A model generated the notes under the pieces. It saw only the letters and a list, made by a program, of their open reading frames with translations. It was not told the DNA's origin and searched no databases. This document shows positions 1 through 5,485 of a stretch of DNA of 13,887 bases, one piece after another; position 1 is the stretch's first letter, and each line of letters opens with the position of its first letter. This DNA comes from Bacillota bacterium (lineage in GTDB: Bacteria > Bacillota_A > Clostridia > Peptostreptococcales > Anaerovoracaceae), in NCBI GenBank assembly GCA_017556895.1, contig JAFYLX010000179.1:1-13887 (forward strand). The letters run 5' to 3'. The translations under genes were made by a program, and so were the position numbers.

Positions 1-1
1 A

Positions 2-256
2 AAATATCAAAATATTACTGATAAAAAGACCTACTGTAAGGCGTGGAAACTTTACTGGGATTCGATTAGAGATGAAGCAACTCCAAGTGAAGCAATGTTG
101 AATGTAAGGTATGAATTTGGCGGATCTCCTAGAAAACAAGCAATTCCACAAACAAATGCTTTTCATCTAATTAAAATAGAAACTTTGATAAAGTTATCAG
201 AGGAAGTAATAGAAGAAGATATGCTTAACTATTCTAATCAACCTATTAACAGTTAA
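2..256 (+). CDS. 3' end of an unidentified protein (partial)
   Basis: The reading frame is open from the left edge to a TAA at 254-256 and encodes the last 84 residues of a protein that starts outside the window. The visible part is mixed charged and aromatic (motifs YCKAWKLYWDS and VRYEFGGSPRKQ) and ends in an acidic helix-like stretch (LIKLSEEVIEEDML). There is no membrane segment and no motif I recognise. It lies in the same mobile region as the recombinases to its right, so a replication, mobilisation or other element-borne function is possible, but nothing in the sequence shows it. I am fairly sure it is coding, because it has normal amino-acid composition over 84 codons, and unsure of its identity. 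Confidence 0.6.
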   Translation, partial: KYQNITDKKTYCKAWKLYWDSIRDEATPSEAMLNVRYEFGGSPRKQAIPQTNAFHLIKIETLIKLSEEVIEEDMLNYSNQPINS

Positions 257-355
257 ATAATAATATTAAGGTGTTAATAAGATGGTTAAATTGGTCTATG
301 AAGATTCAAGCAGATGAATTAGATTTTATGTAAGATAAAGAGAGGAGAGTTAATT

Positions 356-553
356 ATGAAAAAGAAATTACCTGAAAGATTAAAACCATTAGTTAATGGC
401 AAGTCCGCCATAGAGAACTATAAAGATCATGTTGAAAAAAGGCAAAAGAAATACCAAGAACAAAGACAGGAAAAGGAAGTCAAAGCACAAATACCTGATA
501 AAAAAGTAGTGGCGGAAATGCTCCGAAAAGAGATTGAAAAATGTTTAAAGTAA
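356..553 (+). CDS. small basic, helix-rich protein of unknown function
   Basis: This encodes 65 residues, very rich in Lys, Glu, Gln and Arg. An N-terminal basic patch (MKKKLPERLKPL) is followed by a long predicted helix over about residues 18-62 (KDHVEKRQKKYQEQRQEKEVK, then VVAEMLRKEIEKCLK). There is no cysteine pair or membrane segment. A good ribosome binding site (GAGGAGAG, 342-349) lies 6-8 bases before the ATG, and a strong intrinsic terminator follows immediately after the stop. This argues that it is the last gene of a unit that includes the partial gene upstream. I do not recognise the family. Its size and charge would fit a small nucleic-acid-binding or accessory protein of the element, which is only inference. 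Confidence 0.6.
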   Translation: MKKKLPERLKPLVNGKSAIENYKDHVEKRQKKYQEQRQEKEVKAQIPDKKVVAEMLRKEIEKCLK

Positions 554-554
554 G

Positions 555-604
555 AAAGCGGTAAGCCGATCAATAAAAATGTTGGTCAGCTTACCGCTTT
601 TTTT
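555..604 (+). terminator. intrinsic terminator after the small basic protein gene
   Basis: A 12-bp perfect stem (AAAGCGGTAAGC at 555-566 with GCTTACCGCTTT at 589-600) extends inward past one mismatch through GATCAA/TTGGTC. A run of seven T (598-604) overlaps and follows the 3' arm. It starts two bases after the stop codon at 551-553 and closes that transcription unit. Confidence 0.9.
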
Positions 605-880
605 CGTTTTCACGAATCGTGCCGCTATTTCAATGTACTGTAAACAATCATATAAAATCGTCTTTTCAATTCAAATCTGCTCTTCGTGGGGGAGTGAGCC
701 ACCACCACCCGCAAAAATAAAACTGAAAAATTTATATCCTAAAAATTAGCCCCCTACCGTCCTGCTTCAGTCTGTTGTTCAAGAAAAGGTGTTGTTAATT
801 ACTTGAACAAAAACAAGGGATTTTAGGGGTTATTTTGTATCTTTTTTTCTTATCTTTTGTTGTTCAGGAAAGCATTTGTT
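605..880. other. gene-free stretch with inverted repeats and a GC-rich island
   Basis: No plausible gene is present here. What can be seen is a GC-rich island at 685-712 in an AT-rich setting (GTGGGGG followed by CCACCACCACCCGC, able to form a GTGG/CCAC hairpin with 686-689 pairing to 699-702). There is also a perfect 9-bp inverted repeat, TTGTTCAAG at 775-783 and CTTGAACAA at 802-810. The 9-mer TGTTGTTCA occurs at 773-781 and again at 858-866. A CCTAAAA (738-744) faces a TTTTAGG (821-827). T-rich tracts run from 831 to 860. Such content suits protein-binding sites, or possibly an origin of transfer or replication of the element. No function can be assigned from sequence alone. Confidence 0.5.
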
Positions 881-1096
881 TTATTGAACATCTTCATCAG
901 GGATATATTCCATCAGGTCTACTGGTTGACATTCTAATACTTTACAAATTTTATTTAAAGCTTCTATTGGAAGCTGTTTGATTGATCCTGTACAAATAGC
1001 TGATATTGTTGGTGGTCTGATACCAGTTCTTTCAGCTAGTTCTTTCTGTGTCATTTCTCTTTTGGCAAGCATTACCTTAACTGTGAATTTAATCAT
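881..1096 (-). CDS. XRE-family (Cro/cI-like) HTH transcriptional regulator
   Basis: This is a 71-residue single-domain DNA-binding protein. The helix-turn-helix is at residues about 16-37 (TQKELAERTGIRPPTISAICTG, helix 2 then recognition helix). The tail CQPVDLMEYIPDE is typical of the short Cro/C1-type (HTH_26) regulators common in Firmicutes. The ATG (1096-1094) has a clean AAGGAGTT ribosome binding site on the minus strand. It is transcribed divergently from the 92-aa gene, and the space between them carries five operator-like sites, two of them inside the promoters. It is therefore probably the autoregulated repressor of the element's recombinase operon. Family membership is clear. The role as repressor and the target sites are inferred from layout. 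Confidence 0.9.
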   Translation of the reverse strand: MIKFTVKVMLAKREMTQKELAERTGIRPPTISAICTGSIKQLPIEALNKICKVLECQPVDLMEYIPDEDVQ

Positions 1097-1120
1097 AGAA
1101 TCAACTCCTTTCTCTCTTGG

Positions 1121-1149
1121 ATTTTATCACGAATTTCGTAGTGAATCAA
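1121..1149 (-). promoter_or_regulatory. promoter of the XRE regulator gene with embedded operator
   Basis: Reading the minus strand, TTGATT (1149-1144) and TAAAAT (1126-1121) are separated by exactly 17 bases, giving matches of 4/6 and 5/6 to the sigma-A consensus. The spacer contains an operator-like CACG-N5-CGTA (plus strand 1128-1140). The arrangement mirrors the promoter at 1204-1232: in both, CTACGAAA begins two bases after the -35 hexamer. The start codon lies about 25 bases downstream. Confidence 0.75.
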
Positions 1150-1225
1150 TACGAAGTACGGAAAATAATTTCGTAAATCGTATAAATAATTACGAAAAAG
1201 GTATTGACAAACTACGAAAAACGTA
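1128..1225. promoter_or_regulatory. array of five TACG-N5-CGTA operator-like sites
   Basis: Thirteen-base sites of the form TACG-N5-CGTA start at 1128 (CACG..CGTA), 1150 (TACG..CGGA), 1170 (TTCG..CGTA), 1191 (TACG..GGTA) and 1213 (TACG..CGTA, perfect). Each imperfect site departs from the consensus at one position. Start-to-start distances are 22, 20, 21 and 22 bp, about two turns of B-DNA, which places all five on one face of the helix. The outer two lie within the spacers of the divergent promoters and the inner three lie between. The simplest reading is cooperative binding by the adjacent XRE protein, which is an inference. Confidence 0.8.
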
Positions 1226-1232
1226 GTAAAGT
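1204..1232 (+). promoter_or_regulatory. promoter of the 92-aa gene / serine recombinase operon
   Basis: TTGACA (1204-1209, perfect -35) is followed after 17 bases by TAAAGT (1227-1232, 4/6). A perfect TATAAT at 1232-1237 is spaced 22 bases from the -35, which is too far for that pairing but could serve with another -35. The perfect palindromic site CTACGAAAAACGTAG (1212-1226) fills the spacer, so a bound repressor would block RNA polymerase directly. Confidence 0.8.
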
Positions 1233-1280
1233 ATAATCAACAAAGGAATTACTTACCAAAAGAGAAAAGGAGATTTAGCC

Positions 1281-1559
1281 ATGACAAAGAAAGAAATCGT
1301 AGAAAAGATCGAAGCATTAAATGAATGGGAAGCTTTAATGGAAGAAGCAAGAACTGAAGCAGAAGCAATCAAGGATAGCTTAAAGGCGGAAATGATAGAA
1401 AGAGAAACAGAAGAGCTAATCGCGGGATCTTACATCATCAGATGGACATCAGTTCTATCAAACAGATTTGACACTACTGGATTTAAGAAAATGTATGGAG
1501 AACTATATAAAGCATTCACAAAGCAGAGTGCTAGCAGAAGATTTACAATTTCTTGTTAA
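1281..1559 (+). CDS. small mobile-element protein of unknown function
   Basis: This encodes 92 residues. Residues 3-47 form an acidic helical stretch (EIVEKIEALNEWEALMEEAR and on), probably a coiled coil. It is followed by a compact C-terminal part with SYIIRWTSVLSNRFDTTGF and ending KQSASRRFTISC. From memory, the FDTTGFKK...LYKAFTKQ..SRRF pattern recurs in short proteins of clostridial phages, plasmids and integrative elements, always unnamed; I could not verify this here. The ribosome binding site is AAAAGGAGA, eight bases before the ATG. It is the first gene behind the operator-controlled promoter, followed after 64 bases by the serine recombinase, so it probably acts with or alongside that enzyme. 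No catalytic motif is visible. Confidence 0.75.
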   Translation: MTKKEIVEKIEALNEWEALMEEARTEAEAIKDSLKAEMIERETEELIAGSYIIRWTSVLSNRFDTTGFKKMYGELYKAFTKQSASRRFTISC

Positions 1560-1568
1560 TTAAATAAA

Positions 1569-1605
1569 ACCTCTTCACAGGCGAAAACAAAGCCTGTGGA
1601 GAGGT
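1569..1605. other. 14-bp hairpin between the 92-aa gene and the recombinase gene
   Basis: The arms ACCTCTTCACAGGC (1569-1582) and GCCTGTGGAGAGGT (1592-1605) pair over 14 bp with one G-T pair, around a 9-base loop. On the plus strand it is followed by AAAGAAAAGGGG, not T, so it is not a plus-strand terminator. On the minus strand the same hairpin is followed by TTTTATTT and could act as a weak terminator against antisense transcription. It ends eight bases before the recombinase ribosome binding site (GGGG, 1614-1617). Confidence 0.6.
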
Positions 1606-1623
1606 AAAGAAAAGGGGTTTAAT

Positions 1624-2214
1624 ATGATTTATGGATATGCTAGATGCTCAACGAATGAGAGCAAGCAAGATATATCAAGACAAGTGCGAGAATTAAAGTC
1701 CGCAGGAGCTGATAAGATCTATTTAGAATATGAACATGGGGATAGTGTTATAAAGGATCAACAGCAGATGATGTTTGAAGAGGCAAAAGAGGGGGATACC
1801 ATCATTACTCTTGAAGTTCCGAGACTGGCAAGAAGCACAAAGCAGTTATGTGAGATTATAGAGTTAATTAGGGATAAAAAATTAAAGCTTGTTATTGTGG
1901 GTAGTATTACACTTGATTGTAGGAATGGTCAGGCGGATCCGATGAGTGAAGCTTTTCTTCAGATGGCAGGGGTGTTTAGTCAACTGGAACTGGCTATCAT
2001 TAGACAAAGGGTTAAGTCTGGAATGCGGAATGCTCGGGCAAAGGGGGTTAAGATCGGCCGGCCGCAGATCACAAAGGAAGATATTCCTGCTTCATTTGTA
2101 AGACATTATCCTGCTTATAAGATGGGGAATTTAAACATATCAGAATTAGCAAGGCTTTGTAATTTGAGCAGGGGAACAGTTTATAAGTATATTTCTCTTT
2201 TGGAAAAACAATAG
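1624..2214 (+). CDS. serine recombinase (resolvase/invertase family)
   Basis: This 196-residue small serine recombinase cuts and rejoins DNA through a 5'-phosphoserine link. The catalytic domain (residues 1-135) shows YARCS with nucleophile Ser9 and Arg7, then VPRLARS carrying Arg67 and Arg70. It has Pro66 where the resolvase archetype has an Asp. The long E helix region FSQLELAIIRQRVKSGM (118-134) leads into the linker GVKIGRP. The C-terminal helix-turn-helix is at about 172-191 (NISELARLCNLSRGTVYKYI). Length is normal for the family and all key residues are intact, so it should be active. It sits in an operon behind the repressed promoter at 1204. It may resolve multimers of the element, invert a segment or control copy number. 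The sequence does not show which, because no obvious res site is seen beside it. Confidence 0.95.
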   Translation: MIYGYARCSTNESKQDISRQVRELKSAGADKIYLEYEHGDSVIKDQQQMMFEEAKEGDTIITLEVPRLARSTKQLCEIIELIRDKKLKLVIVGSITLDCRNGQADPMSEAFLQMAGVFSQLELAIIRQRVKSGMRNARAKGVKIGRPQITKEDIPASFVRHYPAYKMGNLNISELARLCNLSRGTVYKYISLLEKQ

Positions 2215-2238
2215 ATAAAAGAAAAGGGGTAAAGAAAA

Positions 2239-2466
2239 ATGGAAAAATTAAGAGATATTCAATATAACTATGTTTGTGTGTATCATAATTTGATGTGTCT
2301 GCTTCATGTGGTGGGCATTTTGCTAGATCATTATGAACAGGAAGAGGGACATCGAGAGACAGAAATGGTATTACATATTATTAAAAAGAATCTTGAAGCA
2401 GATAAGAAAGATTTGAGAAGTAATAATAATGAGTTTGATGAATATTTAATGAACGATGATTGTTGA
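2239..2466 (+). CDS. small protein of unknown function, recombinase operon
   Basis: This encodes 75 residues. A His/Leu/Val-rich amphipathic N-terminal half (YVCVYHNLMCLLHVVGILLDHYEQE cut short here) is followed by a charged helix (HIIKKNLEADKKDLRS) and an acidic tail. Two cysteines lie in the N-terminal part and one at the end, without a metal-binding pattern. It has a GGGG ribosome binding site (2226-2229) like the recombinase gene and begins 24 bases after it, so it is probably co-transcribed. I do not recognise the family. The hydrophobic patch is too short and polar for a clear membrane segment. Confidence 0.6.
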   Translation: MEKLRDIQYNYVCVYHNLMCLLHVVGILLDHYEQEEGHRETEMVLHIIKKNLEADKKDLRSNNNEFDEYLMNDDC

Positions 2467-2566
2467 TATAAACTAAATGTGCGTGTATGATGGAAGAAGA
2501 CAGACAAATTTGAATTTGTAAGTACACCATCACAATGTATGAGCTACAAGAGCATCGAAAAAGACA

Positions 2567-2595
2567 TTGACAAAGACCTTACCATTATATAGAAT
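2567..2595 (+). promoter_or_regulatory. promoter of the DMT transporter gene
   Basis: TTGACA (2567-2572, perfect) and TAGAAT (2590-2595, 5/6) are spaced by exactly 17 bases. Transcription would start near 2602, giving a leader of about 70 bases that contains a hairpin and an intrinsic terminator before the gene at 2672. Confidence 0.8.
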
Positions 2596-2610
2596 GAAAC
2601 CGTGAGAAGT

Positions 2611-2656
2611 CAGAATCGCAAGATTTGAGATTGCCACCCGGAAGGGTGGCTTTTTT
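2611..2656 (+). terminator. leader terminator (attenuator-like) before the DMT transporter gene
   Basis: The perfect 7-bp stem GCCACCC (2633-2639) / GGGTGGC (2644-2650) with a GGAA loop is followed by six T (2651-2656). It lies between the promoter at 2567-2595 and the ribosome binding site at 2659-2665. It is preceded by a small hairpin at 2611-2627 (AATC-GCAA-GATT core with a GNRA loop). Its place inside the leader suggests conditional read-through. I see no convincing antiterminator or known riboswitch consensus, so insulation from upstream transcription is the alternative. Confidence 0.75.
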
Positions 2657-2671
2657 GTTAGGAGGAAAAAA

Positions 2672-3100
2672 ATGAGTATTTACATGTTTTGGCCTATTTT
2701 ATTAGCTGTCTTTTCGGATGTTTTTTATCAGATTTGTGCAAAATCAACGCCGGAAACACTGAATCCCTTCGCATCTTTGACCATAACCTACTTGGTTGGT
2801 GCAGCTGTTTCTGTCATGATTTATTTTGTTACAAGCAGTGGACAAAATCTATTTACGGAATGGAAAGAAATGAATTGGACAACCTTTGTACTGGGTCTTG
2901 CCATTGTCGGATTAGAGGCTGGCAGCATATATATGTACAAAGCTGGTTGGAACCTGAACACTGGATATATCGTTAAGGCTTTGATTCTTAGCATTGCATT
3001 AATTGCTGTAGGATACTTCCTGTACAAAGAGGAATTCTCAGCGACAAAAGCAACAGGTATTGCAGTATGTTTAGTTGGATTATACTTGATTAACAAATAA
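2672..3100 (+). CDS. small DMT/EamA-type membrane transporter
   Basis: This 142-residue, very hydrophobic protein has about five membrane segments: residues 4-23, 33-53, 68-90, 95-116 and 122-140. The layout, the final segment (GIAVCLVGLYLINK) and the Lys/Glu-containing stretch before it (YKEEFSATKA) fit a half-length EamA/drug-metabolite transporter. Such short members normally work as dimers. It resembles small multidrug-resistance proteins in size but has five segments, not four. The ribosome binding site is TTAGGAGGA, seven bases before the ATG. It has its own promoter and attenuator-like leader, so it looks like an independently controlled cargo gene of the element. The substrate cannot be told from sequence. 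Confidence 0.8.
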   Translation: MSIYMFWPILLAVFSDVFYQICAKSTPETLNPFASLTITYLVGAAVSVMIYFVTSSGQNLFTEWKEMNWTTFVLGLAIVGLEAGSIYMYKAGWNLNTGYIVKALILSIALIAVGYFLYKEEFSATKATGIAVCLVGLYLINK

Positions 3101-3150
3101 TCTGCTTATTGCTCAACTTTAAAAAATAGATAACTTCCAATTTATATAAC

Positions 3151-3190
3151 AAAAAACTGAAGCAGGGTTTATAACCCTGCTTCTTCTTTT
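3151..3190. terminator. bidirectional terminator between the DMT and WYL genes
   Basis: The 11-bp perfect stem GAAGCAGGGTT (3159-3169) / AACCCTGCTTC (3173-3183) with a 3-base loop is followed on the plus strand by TTCTTTTATTT, and on the minus strand by CAG then six T (3156-3151). It ends the transporter transcript. Its first 17 bases recur exactly, inverted, in the terminator after the WYL gene (4361-4377). Confidence 0.85.
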
Positions 3191-3215
3191 ATTTCTGCTT
3201 CAGCTTTGTTATAAT
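3187..3215 (+). promoter_or_regulatory. possible promoter of the WYL regulator gene
   Basis: A perfect TATAAT (3210-3215) lies 27 bases before the WYL start codon, at a sensible distance. The -35 position 17 bases upstream (3187-3192, TTTTAT) is a poor match, so the promoter would be weak or need an activator. Confidence 0.4.
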
Positions 3216-3241
3216 TATTTGTCAAGAAAAGAGGGATAATT

Positions 3242-4345
3242 ATGGCAGAAAAAGAAGCAAGAAGAGGTAAAAAATTCAATCAAAAGCTAAAACCTTATTT
3301 AGTTCTTGAATATTTAAGAAAGTATTCAGATGAAAATAATCCTGAAAAAATGGAAGATATTATAGCATTTTTAAATAATAATGGTATTGATGCGGAACGA
3401 AGATCTATTTACAGAGATATCGAAGAAATAAACAAAGTAGCTTTAATGATAGAAGAAGATTGTACCATTGAAGAGGCAGAAGATATGCTGTTTGACGATG
3501 AAGAGGGAGCGTTAAAGTTAGTCGTCTATGATAAGCATAAAAAAGCATACTATGTTCAGCACAGAAAGTTTGATTTGATGGATATAAAGCTTCTTGCGGA
3601 ATGTGTGTATTCAGCTAAATTTGTGGCAGAGGGGCAAGCAAAGAGATTAGTTGATGTGGTATGCGATTTTGTGAGCGAAGCTGAAGCAGAAAAGATTAGA
3701 CACGATGCTTTTCTTATAGACAGAATTAAGACTAATAACAAAAGTGTGCTATTCAATATTTCTACAATTAACGAGGCTATGAGTAATAAAGTTGAGGGGC
3801 AGCCGCATATCCCTGAAAAGATTACTTTTAAATATTTAAAGTATTCCATTGATGATCTGAAGTCTCAAGTTGAGAGAAGACACGGAGAAAAATATAAAGT
3901 AAGTCCTTACAAGCTTTTAATTAGCGATGCAAATTATTATCTTCTTGCTTTTGATGATAAGACGCAAAAGATGATGACTTACAGAGTGGATAGAATGAAA
4001 GATGTTTCGTTTACTGGGGAAGCGAGAGAGGGAGAAGAAGAGTTTAAAAAGATTGATCTGAAGACATACACACAAAGAGTATTCTCTATGTTTGGCGGAG
4101 ATCCGAAGACTGTTAGTTTTAGATGTATAAATAAGCTGTTGGATGTAATGATTGAGAGGTTTGGAAAAGAAGCTTCCTATGTGAAAGTGGATGATAGACA
4201 TTTTATCGTTTCCGCAAAAGTTGAAATAAGTAATCAATTCGTTGGTTGGGTCTTGGGATTTGGTAAGGAAGTAAAGCTGATTGCTCCTGATGATGTTGTT
4301 GAGAAGTTTAAAGCTTATTTAGATAAAGTTAGAGATATGTATTAA
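3242..4345 (+). CDS. WYL-domain transcriptional regulator
   Basis: This 367-residue DNA-binding regulator has a winged helix-turn-helix at residues about 17-65 (YLVLEYLRKY, then AERRSIYRDIEEINK, the usual RRTIYRDI motif of this class). A helical linker follows, then a WYL domain at about 190-256 (VSPYKLLISDANYYLLAF, then MTYRVDRM), and a C-terminal extension (288-365) of the kind found in dimeric WYL proteins. Tyr replaces the Trp of the name-giving motif, which is common. WYL domains bind nucleic acid or small ligands and often govern phage-defence or mobile-element genes. It is transcribed alone, with terminators on both sides that are inverted copies of each other. Its targets are unknown. 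The transporter upstream or the integrase downstream are candidates by position only. Confidence 0.92.
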   Translation: MAEKEARRGKKFNQKLKPYLVLEYLRKYSDENNPEKMEDIIAFLNNNGIDAERRSIYRDIEEINKVALMIEEDCTIEEAEDMLFDDEEGALKLVVYDKHKKAYYVQHRKFDLMDIKLLAECVYSAKFVAEGQAKRLVDVVCDFVSEAEAEKIRHDAFLIDRIKTNNKSVLFNISTINEAMSNKVEGQPHIPEKITFKYLKYSIDDLKSQVERRHGEKYKVSPYKLLISDANYYLLAFDDKTQKMMTYRVDRMKDVSFTGEAREGEEEFKKIDLKTYTQRVFSMFGGDPKTVSFRCINKLLDVMIERFGKEASYVKVDDRHFIVSAKVEISNQFVGWVLGFGKEVKLIAPDDVVEKFKAYLDKVRDMY

Positions 4346-4378
4346 AAAAGCAGGGCTAAGCCCTGCTTCAGTTTTTTT
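4346..4378. terminator. bidirectional terminator between the WYL and integrase genes
   Basis: The stem AAGCAGGG (4348-4355) / CCCTGCTT (4361-4368), loop CTAAG, is followed by CAG and seven T (4372-4378) on the plus strand. On the minus strand it is followed by six T (4349-4344). It can stop both the WYL transcript and the convergent integrase transcript. Confidence 0.9.
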
Positions 4379-4425
4379 GATTAAAAGATGTTAAAAAGAT
4401 GTTATTAAGTAATTAACATGATGTA

Positions 4426-5406
4426 TTAAAGATAATCTAAAGTTGTTATTTTCTTTTTAATTTTGTGCTTCGTTCCTGTCTTCTTTACCATCTTATCTAA
4501 TGGGCTGAATGAGTCGAAGCCATCTTTTAGATCGGCGCTAAACATATTTACATAGTTTCTTGTCATATCTAAACTTGAATGGCCGAGCATCTTTTGTAGT
4601 CTAAATGGATCCCCGTTATTTCTGATCCAGTATTTAGCAAAGGTGTGCCTGAAAGCATGGATACTTGTTCTACTTACTCCGCGAGAGTGATTATAAACTC
4701 TAATTGATTTTATTAAAGCTCTTTCAGTTAGCTTTTCTCCTGCTATATTACAGAATAAATAGTCATCAGGATCTGCTTCAGATCTAAATAATCTAATATA
4801 TTTTTTTAATACTAAAGATAGTTCAGAACTCATTGGAATGATTTGAACTTTTTTATTCTTTGTCTGCTGAAGCAGGATTTCTCGTTCTTGAAAATTAAGA
4901 TCCTTGATCTTTATATTACAGACAGTTCTTTCCCTGTTTCCTGTTGCCAAGATCCAGTTTATAACCGCCCAACTTCTCCAAGGTGTAAAGGTGTTTTCTT
5001 TTGGTTCTACAAGGAGCTTTTGTAGTTCCTCTTCACTATAAGTTTCTTTAATAACTTCTTGTGCTTTAATCAATTTAATATCTATCTTTTCATTCAGATA
5101 GCCCGAGTCGTAAGCCCAATGAAAAAAGGCTTTTAACTCTCTCAAATAATGATTGATTGTAGCAACTCTTAATCCGCTATCGTTTAATTGATTGATGAAA
5201 TAATAGATGTCTTCTTTTGTTATTTGATTGATTTGCGGATTCTGTAAATCTAATTCCTTACAAAACTTATTTAATGTTTCAAAATAGTTTCTTATTGTCT
5301 TTTCTGATATTCCATAAGCTCTTTTTTCTAACTTAAAAATATCAAACAATTCTTTAAAAGTATAATTCCCACAACTTCTAATCTTTACTTTCCTGATTGT
5401 ACCCAT
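4426..5406 (-). CDS. tyrosine recombinase / integrase of the element
   Basis: This 326-residue site-specific recombinase presumably integrates and excises the element at the adjacent tRNA-Lys gene. An N-terminal SAM-like core-binding domain spans about residues 14-105 (ISEKTIRNYFETLNKF, then INHYLRELKAFFHWAY). The catalytic domain follows at about 120-290 with the full active set: Arg158 (ATGNR), Lys183 (QTKNKK hairpin), His250 and Arg253 (HAFRHT), His276 (LGHSS) and nucleophile Tyr285 (MTRNYVNM). A basic tail (KKTGTKHKIKKKI) closes it. The ribosome binding site AGGAGA (5419-5414, minus) lies seven bases before the ATG. Start choice is supported by this site and by a 14-bp palindrome and hairpin just upstream. 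It reads away from the tRNA, and its upstream region (5407-5616) should hold the arm-type binding sites. It is intact. Confidence 0.96.
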   Translation of the reverse strand: MGTIRKVKIRSCGNYTFKELFDIFKLEKRAYGISEKTIRNYFETLNKFCKELDLQNPQINQITKEDIYYFINQLNDSGLRVATINHYLRELKAFFHWAYDSGYLNEKIDIKLIKAQEVIKETYSEEELQKLLVEPKENTFTPWRSWAVINWILATGNRERTVCNIKIKDLNFQEREILLQQTKNKKVQIIPMSSELSLVLKKYIRLFRSEADPDDYLFCNIAGEKLTERALIKSIRVYNHSRGVSRTSIHAFRHTFAKYWIRNNGDPFRLQKMLGHSSLDMTRNYVNMFSADLKDGFDSFSPLDKMVKKTGTKHKIKKKITTLDYL

Positions 5407-5419
5407 ATTTGCTTCTCCT

Positions 5420-5433
5420 ATCTTTTAAAAGAT
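5420..5433. repeat. 14-bp perfect palindrome upstream of the integrase gene
   Basis: ATCTTTTAAAAGAT reads the same on both strands and abuts the integrase ribosome binding site (5419-5414). It could be an operator or part of the mRNA 5' end. Confidence 0.6.
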
Positions 5434-5441
5434 CTAGAAAG

Positions 5442-5485
5442 CTAATCAGGTACCCCAAATTGGTATACCTGATTAGGCACTTTTT
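5442..5485. other. hairpin and T run upstream of the integrase gene
   Basis: The arms CTAATCAGGTA (5442-5452) and TACCTGATTAG (5466-5476) form a perfect 11-bp inverted repeat around 13 bases. On the plus strand it is followed by GGCAC and five T (5481-5485), a weak terminator shape that would stop transcription reading out of the integrase region toward the tRNA. Each arm contains the 8-mer TAATCAGG found in the tRNA anticodon arm, so a recombinase-binding role is also possible. Confidence 0.5.

Noticed and set aside
978..1226. An 82-codon plus-strand open frame across the XRE gene and the operator region.
   Set aside because: It is antisense to a clear HTH gene and runs through the operator/promoter array; no ribosome binding site.
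2491..2592. A 33-codon open frame including a short peptide beginning MSYKSIEKDIDKDL (ATG at 2539).
   Set aside because: It has no ribosome binding site, and the promoter -35 box of the transporter gene lies within it. At most it is a remnant of an older gene.
2596..2656. Guanidine (ykkC, mini-ykkC, type III) or similar efflux-associated riboswitch.
   Set aside because: The leader is too short for ykkC and lacks the paired ACGR loops or the type III pseudoknot sequence. Only a terminator and a small hairpin can be supported.
4381..4403. Short tandem TTAAAAGATG/TTAAAAAGATG repeat after the WYL terminator.
   Set aside because: Two imperfect units in AT-rich sequence, easily due to chance; no functional context.
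762..4875. Repeated 9-mer CTGCTTCAG/CTGAAGCAG at many places in the element (for example 762, 1354, 3157, 3195, 3681, 4363, 4773, 4867).
   Set aside because: Several copies are Glu-Ala codons in coding sequence and two are the paired terminators already described. A copy also occurs outside the element (9584). There is no consistent spacing, so I do not call it an element-wide site.
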